Of a stretch of DNA of 64,000 nucleotides, positions 54,747 to 63,635 are shown in pieces. The stretch's first letter is position 1, and every line of letters starts with the position of its first letter. Source of the stretch: Alysiella filiformis (GTDB lineage: Bacteria > Pseudomonadota > Gammaproteobacteria > Burkholderiales > Neisseriaceae); contig NZ_CP059564.1 in NCBI RefSeq assembly GCF_014054525.1, positions 1,374,357 to 1,438,356 on the forward strand, written 5' to 3'. The notes under the pieces are model-generated. The model saw only the letters and a list, made by a program, of their open reading frames with translations. It made no database searches and was not told where the DNA came from. Made by a program: the position numbers and the translations under genes.

Positions 54747-55268
54747 ATCGCACAGCAAGAACGCGAAGCACGAATCAACGGCGAAATTACCGCCAAAGAA
54801 GTGCGTTTAATCAGTGGAGAAGGCGAACAACTCGGCGTTGTGAGCTTAAAAGAAGCATTGGCCATGGCAGAAGAGCAAGATGTGGATTTGGTTGAAATTT
54901 CCCCCACCGCCAAACCACCCGTTTGCAAATTGATGGATTTTGGTAAATACAAATACGAACAATCCAAAAAACGCGATGAAGCCAAGAAAAAACAAAAGCA
55001 AGTCCAAATCAAGGAAATCAAATTCCGCCCTGGTACGGACGATGGCGACTACAACATCAAAATGCGCAAAATCCGCGAATTTTTAGAAGATGGCGACAAA
55101 GTGAAAATCACTTTACGCTTTCGTGGACGCGAAATGGCGCACCAAGAATTGGGCGCGCGCCTGTTGGAACGCATCAAAGACGAATTGGCAGAAGAGGGGC
55201 AAGTGGAACAATTCCCCAAAATGGAAGGTCGCCAAATGGTCATGATGGTTGCGCCAAAGAAAAAATAA
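54747..55268 (+). CDS. infC: Translation initiation factor IF-3, ATC start codon
   Basis: The 173-residue product starts [33 protein letters not shown] and ends [16 protein letters not shown], the length I recall for the Neisseria protein. IF-3 prevents subunit joining and proofreads start codons. No ATG, GTG or TTG is available at the right place; AGGAG lies seven bases before ATC at 54747 (another ATC precedes it). infC in E. coli uses AUU for self-regulation, because IF-3 discriminates against such codons, and an AUC here would act the same way. First gene of infC-rpmI-rplT. Confidence 0.92.
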   Translation: MAQQEREARINGEITAKEVRLISGEGEQLGVVSLKEALAMAEEQDVDLVEISPTAKPPVCKLMDFGKYKYEQSKKRDEAKKKQKQVQIKEIKFRPGTDDGDYNIKMRKIREFLEDGDKVKITLRFRGREMAHQELGARLLERIKDELAEEGQVEQFPKMEGRQMVMMVAPKKK

Positions 55269-55276
55269 AGCTATAA
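55249..55276 (+). promoter_or_regulatory. Predicted promoter for rpmI-rplT at the end of infC
   Basis: TTGCGC (55249-55254) and the perfect -10 TATAAT (55271-55276) are 16 bases apart and overlap the 3' end of infC. Transcription would begin around 55283, at the first stem base of the hairpin in the leader. Confidence 0.6.
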
Positions 55277-55282
55277 TCTTGC

Positions 55283-55312
55283 GCTTTCCTGATTCAACGC
55301 TGCGTCAGGAAA
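55283..55312 (+). promoter_or_regulatory. Leader hairpin before rpmI
   Basis: CTTTCCTGA and TCAGGAAAG pair perfectly around TTCAACGCTGCG, followed by TGTTTTATTG. It lies in a 138-base leader between infC and rpmI. It may be a weak terminator between infC and rpmI, or part of an L20-responsive control as described for rpmI-rplT in E. coli and Bacillus; the sequence alone does not choose. Confidence 0.5.
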
Positions 55313-55406
55313 GTGTTTTATTGAGCAGCGAAAAAGCGTGGTTTCGGGTTTTAAGTATTGTTCACAATCTCCCGATGCCTTATCTAACAATCATTGGAGT
55401 TTTCTC

Positions 55407-55604
55407 ATGCCAAAAATGAAAACCAAATCAAGCGCGAAAAAACGCTTTAAAGTCTTGGGCAACGGTGGTGTAAAACGCGCTCATGCGTTCAAACGCCATA
55501 TCTTGACCAAAAAAACCACCAAAAACAAACGCCAGTTGCGCGGCACTTCTATGGTGCATGAACGTGATTTGGCTTCTGTTGCCAAAATGTTGCCCTACGC
55601 TTAA
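55407..55604 (+). CDS. rpmI: 50S ribosomal protein bL35
   Basis: 65 residues, [20 protein letters not shown] and the following basic helix are diagnostic of bL35. Component of the large ribosomal subunit. TTGGAGTTTTCTC precedes the ATG. The frame extends upstream, but ATG 55407 is the universal start. Followed by rplT after 13 bases. Confidence 0.95.
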   Translation: MPKMKTKSSAKKRFKVLGNGGVKRAHAFKRHILTKKTTKNKRQLRGTSMVHERDLASVAKMLPYA

Positions 55605-55617
55605 AAGGAGTTAAACT

Positions 55618-55974
55618 ATGCCACGCGTAAAACGCGGTGTTACCGCTCGTGCTCGTCATAAAAAAGTCATTGCGTTAGCCAAAGGCTATCGTGGTCGCCG
55701 TAAAAACGTCTATCGCATCGCCAAACAAGCGGTGATGAAAGCTGGTCAATATGCTTACCGCGACCGCCGTCAGCGCAAACGCCAATTCCGTCAATTGTGG
55801 ATTACCCGTATCAATGCAGGTGCGCGTCAGCACGGCTTGTCATACAGCAAATTCATGAACGGTTTGAAACGCGCTGCCATTGCGCTTGACCGCAAAGTAT
55901 TGGCTGATTTGGCTGTATTTGATAAAGCCGCTTTCGCTCAATTGGTTGAAAAAGCCAAAGCTGCTTTGGCTTAA
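55618..55974 (+). CDS. rplT: 50S ribosomal protein bL20
   Basis: 118 residues, [20 protein letters not shown] and [20 protein letters not shown] are diagnostic of bL20. It helps assemble the large subunit and represses its own operon by binding the leader in other bacteria. AAAAGGAG precedes the ATG. A strong terminator follows. Confidence 0.96.
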   Translation: MPRVKRGVTARARHKKVIALAKGYRGRRKNVYRIAKQAVMKAGQYAYRDRRQRKRQFRQLWITRINAGARQHGLSYSKFMNGLKRAAIALDRKVLADLAVFDKAAFAQLVEKAKAALA

Positions 55975-55989
55975 TCCCAAAAATAAAAT

Positions 55990-56023
55990 AAAGAGACAAT
56001 CTTTCGGGGTTGTCTCTTTTTTT
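55990..56023 (+). terminator. Terminator of infC-rpmI-rplT
   Basis: AAAGAGACAA and TTGTCTCTTT form a perfect ten-pair stem around TCTTTCGGGG, then TTTT. It begins 16 bases after the rplT stop. Confidence 0.92.
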
Positions 56024-56092
56024 GTTTTCAGGCAGCCTGAAAATGAAACAACACCCAAAATGGGTGTACCAATTTGGGTGTGTGTGTTTCAA

Positions 56093-56530
56093 TTATTTTT
56101 TCTTGGGCGATACGGCTTCCAATTTATCGCGCATTTTGCTCAAATCAATGCCTGCCAAATCTGCGGCGCGAATCAAGCTGTTCACTTCTACACCACGTTT
56201 GGCTTGGTTCAACGCCCACAACATGGCGGAGCGTGTACCCGAACGGCAATACGCCAAAATGGGGGCGGGCGATTGGGCTACGGTGTCTTGAAATTCTTTT
56301 AATTGTGCGTCTGTCATGCTTTCCATGGTGGTGGGCATGTACACGACTTTTTCAATGCCTGCCGCGTTGAGCCATGCTTTTACGGTTTCAAAGCTGGGTT
56401 GGTTTTCTTCTTCTCCGTCTGGGCGATTGCAAATTACTGTTTTGATTTCATATTGTGCAACTTGTTTTGCGGTACGTTCGTTTAATTGACGCGAAACGTA
56501 CAGGTAGTCGGCAATTTTTTCAATGCTCAT
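56093..56530 (-). CDS. DUF442/TIGR01244-type phosphatase-like protein
   Basis: 145 residues. ADYLYVSRQLNERTAKQVAQYEIKTVICNRPDGEE, VVYMPTT and the active loop ILAYCRSGTRSAMLWAL, a C-x5-R(S) signature, identify the beta-lactamase-hydrolase-like (Blh) phosphatase family, related to dual-specificity phosphatases and sulfur transferases. Role unknown. The frame extends upstream to 56614, but MSIEKIADYL at 56530 (AAAGGATAAC upstream) is the natural start. Confidence 0.8.
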   Translation of the reverse strand: MSIEKIADYLYVSRQLNERTAKQVAQYEIKTVICNRPDGEEENQPSFETVKAWLNAAGIEKVVYMPTTMESMTDAQLKEFQDTVAQSPAPILAYCRSGTRSAMLWALNQAKRGVEVNSLIRAADLAGIDLSKMRDKLEAVSPKKK

Positions 56531-56653
56531 TGATGTTATCCTTTTGAAAGGTTTTGTGTGTTGAAAGTGGTATTTTAGCGATTTTTGGCAATAAATCCAA
56601 TCGGCTATTGCCAAAAAATCGCTTTTTTGATTTTTGTTTGATATAACAAAAGT

Positions 56654-58048
56654 TTAGGCGCGTAAACGGCGCAAAACTTCTTCTTTGCCCAACAGGGCTA
56701 ACACCGCGTCCACGCTGGGGGTTTTGGCTGTGCCGCACACCGCCAAACGCAGGGGCATACCGAGTTGTCCCATTTTGATGCCTTCTTCATCGCAAAAGGG
56801 TTTGAACAGGGCGTGAATGTTTTCGCTTGTCCAATCATCAAGTTGCGCCAATTTTTCGGCAAAACGCTGCATGCGCGCGGCGGCTTCATCGTTCCAATGT
56901 TTTGCCACATCGGCTTCATCGGGCGTGGCTTTTTGGTAGAAATAGGCGCATTCGTTTGCCAGTGCGTTCAAATCTTGGGCGCGGTCTTTGACGAGGGCAA
57001 TCACGTCTGCCAGTTTCAGGCTGCCTGAAAGATTGATTCCTTTGTTTTGCAAACGGTTTTCAATTAAATTTGCCAAACGTTGATTGTCGGCGGCTTTGAT
57101 GTGTTCGGCGTTAATCCACAGCAATTTTTTGCCGTCCATGCGGCTGGGGCTGGCTGAAACGTCTTTTAAATCAAACCATTCAATGAATTGATTCATGGTA
57201 AAAAATTCATCATCGCCATGCGCCCAACCCAATCGTGCCAAATAGTTCAACATGGCTTCGGGCAAAATCCCCATTTCATCGTATTCGGTGATGGCTACGG
57301 TGTCGCCACTGCGTTTGGAGATTTTTTTGCCTTGTTCGTTCAAAATCATGGGCAGGTGGGCGTAAACGGGTGGTGTTGCGCCCAAGGCTTTGAAAATATT
57401 GATTTGTTTGGGTGTGTTGTTCACATGGTCATCGCCGCGAATGACGTGGGTAATGCCCATGTCCATGTCGTCCACCACCACGCAGAAATTGTAGGTGGGC
57501 GTGCCGTCTGCTCGGGCGATAATCAAATCGTCCAGCGCGGCATTGGGAATGCTGATTTCGCCTTTTACGCTGTCTTGCCAAGCGGTTACGCCATCAATGG
57601 GGTTTTTGAAACGGATAACGGGTTCAATATCGCTGGGGATTTCAGGCAGGGTTTTGCCGTTTTCGGGTCGCCAACGGCGGTCGTAGGTGGCGGTGCCTTC
57701 GCGTTCGGCTTTTTCGCGCATTTGGGCGAGTTCTTCTTTGGAACAATAGCAACGGTAGGCGTGTCCCGATTCAAGTAATTGTTGAATCAGGATTTTGTAG
57801 CGGTCAAAGTTTTGCGATTGGAAAACAATGCTGCCTGAATTATCGGCGTGCAAGCCCACCCAATCCATACCGTGTAAAATGATTTCGGTGGATTCTTGGG
57901 TGGAGCGTTCCAAATCGGTGTCTTCAATGCGGAGCAAAAATTCGCCGCCGTGGTGTTTGGCAAATGCCCATGAATACAAGGCGGTGCGCACGCCGCCAAT
58001 GTGCAAATAACCTGTGGGGCTGGGTGCGAAACGGGTTTTAACGGTCAT
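56654..58048 (-). CDS. gltX: Glutamyl-tRNA synthetase
   Basis: 464 residues, class I. The HIGH-type motif is in RFAPSPTGYLHIGGVRTALY, the second in DDHVNNTPKQINIFKALG, and the KMSKS-type motif is KKISKRSG. It charges tRNA-Glu. The C-terminal part with an alpha-helical anticodon domain is normal. An uptake sequence inside encodes LSGSLK. Single gene, minus strand. Confidence 0.95.
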   Translation of the reverse strand: MTVKTRFAPSPTGYLHIGGVRTALYSWAFAKHHGGEFLLRIEDTDLERSTQESTEIILHGMDWVGLHADNSGSIVFQSQNFDRYKILIQQLLESGHAYRCYCSKEELAQMREKAEREGTATYDRRWRPENGKTLPEIPSDIEPVIRFKNPIDGVTAWQDSVKGEISIPNAALDDLIIARADGTPTYNFCVVVDDMDMGITHVIRGDDHVNNTPKQINIFKALGATPPVYAHLPMILNEQGKKISKRSGDTVAITEYDEMGILPEAMLNYLARLGWAHGDDEFFTMNQFIEWFDLKDVSASPSRMDGKKLLWINAEHIKAADNQRLANLIENRLQNKGINLSGSLKLADVIALVKDRAQDLNALANECAYFYQKATPDEADVAKHWNDEAAARMQRFAEKLAQLDDWTSENIHALFKPFCDEEGIKMGQLGMPLRLAVCGTAKTPSVDAVLALLGKEEVLRRLRA

Positions 58049-58158
58049 GATTTTGTTTTTCCAATGGGTTTTTAAAACGCGCTATTTTAACAAAAAAACG
58101 CAGTAAAATGGGGTTTCAGGCTGCCTGAAAGCCTATTTTGCCCCAAAAAACGTTATAA

Positions 58159-59303
<1,145 letters not shown>

Positions 59304-59304
<1 letters not shown>

Positions 59305-59433
59305 GAACCTGTATTCACAATCTCAATAGCTTGCTTTTTATGCCAATCGTCTCGCTATTGGCATAAAAATCTGCCTTGTATTCGCAAGAATGGACAATAA
59401 AACCAAGCCATCACTCTTACAAATACAGGTTCT
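59304..59433. repeat. 130-bp element with perfect AGAACCTGTATT ends, joined to the tgt stop
   Basis: AGAACCTGTATT (59304-59315) and AATACAGGTTCT (59422-59433) are perfect 12-base inverted ends. Inside, TTTTATGCCAAT and ATTGGCATAAAA form a strong 12-pair hairpin (59336-59368) that may terminate tgt transcription in either direction. The tgt stop's last A is the first base of the element. It has no coding potential. Only one copy is visible in this window, and an uptake sequence follows at 59438. Confidence 0.65.
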
Positions 59434-59462
59434 GATTTCAGGCTGCCTGAAATGGAAAAAAC

Positions 59463-59975
59463 ATGAAAAACAAACTCAAATATTGGCTCAAACAAATCGC
59501 GCAAACCTTGTTGATGTTGCTGCTCATCAGCATGGCAATGGACTGGTGGCGCAGCCCCAGCGCACCCATCAATGCGGCTGAAATGCCCTTTACCACACTT
59601 TATCAAAATGAAAACAACACCTTGGCAAAAGCCAGTGCCAACCAAACTTTGGTGCTGTATTTTTGGGGAACGTGGTGTGGCATTTGCAAACACACATCGC
59701 CCGTGATTGATGATTTACGCGCCGATGGCGTGTCGGTGTTGGGCGTGGCGTGGGGTTCAGGCAGCAACGCGCAAATTCGCCAATATTTGCAGCAGCATAA
59801 TTTGCAATTTGACACGATTAACGATGAAAACGGTCAATGGTCGCGGCTGTGGGGCGTGAAAGTAACCCCCACCATCGTGTTGATTAAAAATGGCAAAATT
59901 GTGCACAGCACCACAGGTTTGGCAAGCTATTGGGGTTTGAAAACCCGCCTTGCTTTGGCAAATTGGCAATCGTGA
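59463..59975 (+). CDS. Membrane-anchored thioredoxin-like protein (TlpA/ScsD type)
   Basis: 170 residues with one N-terminal transmembrane helix (QTLLMLLLISMAMDWW) and a thioredoxin fold facing the periplasm. The active site CGIC lies at about 72-75 in FWGTWCGICKHTSP, and VTPTIVLI carries the cis-Pro. The C-x-x-C with Gly-Ile and the short N-anchor suit periplasmic disulfide reductases of the DsbE/TlpA/ScsD type. The substrate is not known. ATG 59463 is 30 bases after the element and has an uptake sequence ahead of it. Confidence 0.8.
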   Translation: MKNKLKYWLKQIAQTLLMLLLISMAMDWWRSPSAPINAAEMPFTTLYQNENNTLAKASANQTLVLYFWGTWCGICKHTSPVIDDLRADGVSVLGVAWGSGSNAQIRQYLQQHNLQFDTINDENGQWSRLWGVKVTPTIVLIKNGKIVHSTTGLASYWGLKTRLALANWQS

Positions 59976-60166
59976 ATGGCGCGTGTTCCGTTTCAGGATG
60001 ACTTTCGTTTACCTTACGAAAAATAAAAAAAGGGTGTGTTGGGATTTGCGCTCTGTCGCCGCGCGGACGACTGTTGCCCACCGCTGGGTGTACTTTTTAA
60101 AAAAGTCAGCCAAATAAACCAAAAAACAAAGTTTACTTCCATTTTATTCAATGGTTTAATCTTTTC

Positions 60167-60292
60167 AGGCTGCCTGAAATGTTTTTTTGAAAAGAAACCG
60201 TTCAGCTTTCATGTATTTGGCTTACTTTTTTAAAAAGTAAGTCGCCGAAGGCAAAAAACCTTTTTGTAGGGTCGCGAAAGGCTGCCTGAAAA
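60167..60292. repeat. Repeat family D copy, bracketed by uptake sequences
   Basis: Between TTTTCAGGCTGCCTGAAAT and AAAGGCTGCCTGAAAATC, this copy shares GTTCAGCTTTCATGTA, TTTGGCTTACTTTTTTA, AAAAGTAAGTCGCCGAAGG with the 4651 copy. The remaining gap (59976-60166) is AT-rich with a run ACTTTTTAAAAAAGTCAGCC that resembles a further broken copy. No gene is seen in 59976-60347. Confidence 0.65.
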
Positions 60293-60347
60293 TCAAATTC
60301 AAAATATGTTAAAATCAAAGTGATTGAAAACAAGGCATTTTAAAACC

Positions 60348-60908
60348 ATGCAAATCAACAATGAAATCATCATTCAACAAACCAAAAATTGGCTGGAAAA
60401 AGCCGTAATCGGTTTGAATTTTTGCCCCTTTGCCAAAGCCCCCTATGTGAAAAAACAGGTTCGCATACAAGTGAGCCACGCCAAACATTTGGACGCTTTT
60501 TTGCAAGATTTGGACGATGAAATCCAACTGCTGCTGCACACCCCAGCCGAAGAAGTGGAAACCACCTTGTTGATACAACCCACTTTGTTCAACGATTTTT
60601 TGCTTTTTAATGATGTACTTGAATTTGCCGACCAAGCCATTGCCGATAATCAAGCCGAAGGCATCATTCAAATTGCACCGTTTCACCCCCATTTTCAATT
60701 TGCCGACACCCAAGCCGATGACATTGGCAATTACACCAACCGTTCGCCCTATCCCACCTTGCATTTAATCCGCGAAGACAGCATAGAAAAAGCCAGCCAA
60801 GCCTTTCCCGATGCCAGCGTGATTTTTGAACGCAACATTGCTCTGCTGGAAGAAATGGGACACGCAGGCTGGCAAGCATTGTTTCCCGAACAAAAGGAAA
60901 ATTCATGA
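60348..60908 (+). CDS. DUF1415-family protein
   Basis: 186 residues with the DUF1415 pattern: TKNWLEKAVIGLNFCPFAKAPYVKKQVRIQVSHA, FADQAIADNQAEGIIQIAPFHPHFQFADTQADDIGNYTNRSPYPTLHLIRED. It has no signal peptide and a single early Cys in FCPFAK. The function is unknown; the conserved FCPFAK and YTNRSPYP suggest an enzyme. The ATG at 60348 follows a poor ribosome site, and a frame start at 60324 is a weaker alternative. Its stop overlaps the next gene (ATGA). Confidence 0.8.
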   Translation: MQINNEIIIQQTKNWLEKAVIGLNFCPFAKAPYVKKQVRIQVSHAKHLDAFLQDLDDEIQLLLHTPAEEVETTLLIQPTLFNDFLLFNDVLEFADQAIADNQAEGIIQIAPFHPHFQFADTQADDIGNYTNRSPYPTLHLIREDSIEKASQAFPDASVIFERNIALLEEMGHAGWQALFPEQKENS

Positions 60909-61393
60909 ATGAAATGAATCACTTTTGGCAATCCATTTCGCAATTTTCAGGCTGGTTTTTGGCGGCAATGATAATCGCGTCATTTGTGATTGTGTTTACC
61001 GTCAAAAATCGCAAATTGCGCGAAACGCTGATTCGTGGTGTGTTGATGTTGGCGGGATTTTTGTCCATTTTATTGGGGATTATTGGGATTTTTTTGCCGA
61101 TTATGCCCACCGTGCCATTTATCTTGCTGGCAGCAGCCTGCTTTGGGCGCGCCTCGCCCCGATTTCACAAATGGTTGTGGGAACACAAATATTTCGGGCC
61201 CATGGTACGCAACTGGGAACAAAAACGCGCCATTCCACGCAAAGCCAAATACATGGCGTGGAGCATGATGACTTTTTCGTGCTGCATGGTGCTGTATCGC
61301 ATGTGGCAAACGCCGTGGTGGTGGTCGGGGATTGTGGTTTCTGCCATTTGTTTGAGCGTGGGCATTTGGATGTCGCGTTTGCCCGATGCGTAA
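60905..61393 (+). CDS. YbaN-type (DUF454) inner-membrane protein
   Basis: 162 residues with a first hydrophobic segment (FSGWFLAAMIIASFVIVFTV) and then the YbaN core: LLGIIGIFLPIMPTVPFILLAAACFGRASPRFHKWLWEHKYFGPMVRNWEQKRAIPRKAKYMAW, plus a terminal pair of helices. The family function is unknown. It shares ATGA with the DUF1415 gene and ends at a two-way terminator. Confidence 0.78.
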   Translation: MNEMNHFWQSISQFSGWFLAAMIIASFVIVFTVKNRKLRETLIRGVLMLAGFLSILLGIIGIFLPIMPTVPFILLAAACFGRASPRFHKWLWEHKYFGPMVRNWEQKRAIPRKAKYMAWSMMTFSCCMVLYRMWQTPWWWSGIVVSAICLSVGIWMSRLPDA

Positions 61394-61429
61394 AAAAGCT
61401 GCCTGAACGTGTTTTCAGGCAGCTTTTTT
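61392..61429. terminator. Bidirectional terminator from an inverted uptake-sequence pair
   Basis: AAAAAAGCTGCCTGAA and TTCAGGCAGCTTTTTT form a long stem around CGTGTT. Both strands have T-runs, so it can end the YbaN gene (plus) and the PPIase gene (minus), which converge here. Confidence 0.9.
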
Positions 61430-61441
61430 CAAAAAAATCCA

Positions 61442-62320
61442 TTATTGAGCAGGCTCAATTTTTGCCTTTGCACTCAATTCATCTACGGCGCGGCTGATTT
61501 GCTCTTCACGCAAACGTTGCTCAATATGGGGTTTCATTTCTTCAAAGGTTGGCACTTGAATTTGGCGTTTGTCGTTCACATACAAAATCAAATGCAAATT
61601 GTTGGCAGACACCGCTTTTTTGCTGTGTTGCCCCTTGTTCAAATCGGCAACGGCTTGATAAATTTGCTCATTGCTTTCTTTCAAATCCACCAAAGGCACA
61701 TATTCTGGCACAATGCCACCAGCCGCTTTCACTTCCTCATCAATGCTGTATTTTTTCATGGTTTCCACAAAAGATTTTTTGCCATTCAAATCTTTGAGTG
61801 CGGCTTCGGCTTGTTTGGCATCGTTGGTCAAAATTTCGCCCAGTTGTACCTCATCGCTGCCTTGATAGCGTTTTTGGTAATCGGTGTATTCTTTTTGCAC
61901 CGCGTTGGGGTCAATTTTTTCTGTGGAAATAATGTGGTTGGCGTAAGCCATCATCAGAAAATGGTTTTGTAAATCTGCCCAATTTTGTTTGAAATTTTTT
62001 TCTTTGTCCAAGCCTTTGGCTTTGATTTCTTTGAGTGCTTCTGCTTCGGCTTGTTTGTAGGTTTCGGTTTTGTCCAATTTCAAACGTTTGGCTTCTTGGG
62101 CGACCAAGGTTTCGGTAATCAGTTCGTTGGTAACGTATTGGCGAACTTGGGGGCTGTCTTGAATTTGCCCTTGGCTGTTGATTTGCAGATTTTTGGCGCG
62201 GCGTTCAATGTCGCTGCTGTCAATTTTGTTGCCGTTTACGGTCAGCACGGTTTGCGCCAACAGGCTGCCTGAAACCAACAACATGGTTAAACTTGCCACA
62301 ATTTGATTTTTTTTCATCAT
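61442..62320 (-). CDS. Peptidyl-prolyl cis-trans isomerase (SurA/PrsA-like)
   Basis: About 292 residues with an N-terminal signal (QIVASLTMLLVSGSLLAQ), a helical chaperone part and a parvulin-type domain (VQLGEILTNDAKQAEAAL, FVETMKKYSIDEEVKAAGGIVPEY). Predicted periplasmic, helping outer-membrane proteins fold. The order of this gene, bolA, yciI and yciB matches the Neisseria NMB0342-0345 cluster as I remember it. The first Met codon (62326) sits too close to AGGA; the Met at 62320 has better spacing. An uptake sequence in the signal region encodes SGSL. Confidence 0.85.
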   Translation of the reverse strand: MMKKNQIVASLTMLLVSGSLLAQTVLTVNGNKIDSSDIERRAKNLQINSQGQIQDSPQVRQYVTNELITETLVAQEAKRLKLDKTETYKQAEAEALKEIKAKGLDKEKNFKQNWADLQNHFLMMAYANHIISTEKIDPNAVQKEYTDYQKRYQGSDEVQLGEILTNDAKQAEAALKDLNGKKSFVETMKKYSIDEEVKAAGGIVPEYVPLVDLKESNEQIYQAVADLNKGQHSKKAVSANNLHLILYVNDKRQIQVPTFEEMKPHIEQRLREEQISRAVDELSAKAKIEPAQ

Positions 62321-62406
62321 GTTCATTCCTGTTTTTGAGTGGAAATGGGGCGTTGAAACCCTAAAATTTCGCTCTCTTCCACATGATGTGAAAGAGAGCC
62401 GTCAAG

Positions 62407-62676
62407 TTAAGCAAAATATTCCGCAGGCGTTTGGGCTTTAATGCTCAAAGCGTGAATGCGTTTGCTGGCGAATAAATCTGCCAATAAATCCTGCACTTGG
62501 CGTTGGCGAGCGATGCGCGATGTGCCTTCAAAAGCCTCGCTGACCAAAAGCAGGGCGTAGTGTCCACCGCCTTGGTTGCCTGTGTGTCCGATGTGCAAAT
62601 GGCTTTCATCAACAAATTCAAATATTTGGCAATTTAACACCGCCAAACGCTGTGCCATTTCTGCTTGCATATTCAT
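62407..62676 (-). CDS. BolA-family protein
   Basis: 89 residues of the BolA fold: NCQIFEFVDESHLHIGHTGNQGGGHYALLLVSEAFEGTSRIARQRQVQDLLADLFASKRIHALSIKAQTPAEYF. The conserved His in SHLHIGH and the helix-turn-helix-like RIARQRQV are present. BolA proteins work with monothiol glutaredoxins in iron-sulfur trafficking. The start overlaps the yciI stop (ATGA), replacing a longer frame that starts upstream. Confidence 0.88.
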   Translation of the reverse strand: MNMQAEMAQRLAVLNCQIFEFVDESHLHIGHTGNQGGGHYALLLVSEAFEGTSRIARQRQVQDLLADLFASKRIHALSIKAQTPAEYFA

Positions 62677-62966
62677 GATTCGGGAAACACTTTCTTGAAA
62701 GGGCGAATCAGCAATTCGGCATACACGCCTGCATCCACATAGGGGTCGGCTTCTGCCCATGCTTGTGCCGCGTCCAAATCGGGGAAATCTGCCACAATCA
62801 GGCTGCCTGACATGGTGGTTTCATCATCGGGCATGGGATTGGGCCCTGCAATCAATAAGCGTCCTTCGGCTTGCAAGGCTTGCAATCGCGCCAAATGAGC
62901 AGGACGCGCTGCGGCACGGGCTTCTTTTGAACCATCGGCATCGGTTGCCATCAACATGAAATACAT
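62673..62966 (-). CDS. YciI-like protein
   Basis: 97 residues with the YciI fold: MYFMLMATDADGSKEARAAARPAHLARLQALQAEGRLLIAGPNP and FPDLDAAQAWAEADPYVDAGVYAELLIRPF, with the conserved His in ARPAHL and Asp in DPYVDAG. The family is ferredoxin-like and may be hydrolytic; no role is firm. It lies between yciB and bolA in an operon, with an uptake-like sequence encoding MSGSL. Confidence 0.85.
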   Translation of the reverse strand: MYFMLMATDADGSKEARAAARPAHLARLQALQAEGRLLIAGPNPMPDDETTMSGSLIVADFPDLDAAQAWAEADPYVDAGVYAELLIRPFKKVFPES

Positions 62967-62967
62967 T

Positions 62968-63516
62968 TTATGCTCCTGTTTCGGGGGGAAGGTTTTTCAC
63001 AATATACATGCCTTGCGCCACTGAAAAAATCAGGGTTAGGGGCAAATAGCCATACATTTTGTATTGTACCCAAAAGGCTTCGCGTTCGGGGGTAAAGGGG
63101 TAGGCAATCGCCAAATTGACCACGCCCATGATAAAGAAAAAGGCAATCCAAGCATAGGTTAGGTTGCGCCACACGTTTTCAGGCAGCTTAAAGTCTTGTC
63201 CCAACATCATTTTTAAGCCGTTTTTGCCCATTAAATGGCTGACCCAAATCGCCAGCGCACTCAACCAACAAATGACAGTGGTTTTGAGCATGATAAACAG
63301 GCTGTCTTTAAGCAAAATGGTGGCACCGCCAAAACCCACAATCACAATCAAGCTAAGCCACTGTATGGGGCTTAATTTTTTGAATTTAAACCATGTGTAG
63401 GCTGCCTGTGCCACACCCACCACAGTGGCAACTGCGGTTGCCCACACCATGTTTTTGGTTAGGTTGTAGGTGGCAAAAAACAAAATGATTGCCAAAAAAT
63501 CGCTCAATGCTTTCAT
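62968..63516 (-). CDS. yciB: YciB-type inner membrane (intracellular septation A) protein
   Basis: About 182 residues with about five transmembrane helices: MKALSDFLAIILFFATYNLT, AATVATVVGV-type helix, TWFKFKKLSPIQWLSLIVIVGFGGATILLKD, and PENVWRNLTYAWIAFFFIMGVVNLAIAYPF. YciB (IspZ) interacts with cell-envelope and division proteins. The start at 63516 is used since the earlier codons (MIAVCILRKTK) have no family match. yciI starts one base after its stop. Confidence 0.88.
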   Translation of the reverse strand: MKALSDFLAIILFFATYNLTKNMVWATAVATVVGVAQAAYTWFKFKKLSPIQWLSLIVIVGFGGATILLKDSLFIMLKTTVICWLSALAIWVSHLMGKNGLKMMLGQDFKLPENVWRNLTYAWIAFFFIMGVVNLAIAYPFTPEREAFWVQYKMYGYLPLTLIFSVAQGMYIVKNLPPETGA

Positions 63517-63635
63517 TTTCGTTTTCCTTAAAATGCAAACGGCTATCATAACAGCGTTTGCGTTTTTAACCTAGCAAGATTACTTATTTTGATGTTTCAG
63601 GCTGCCTGAAAAAATGCGTGCAAATCATTGTGGGA

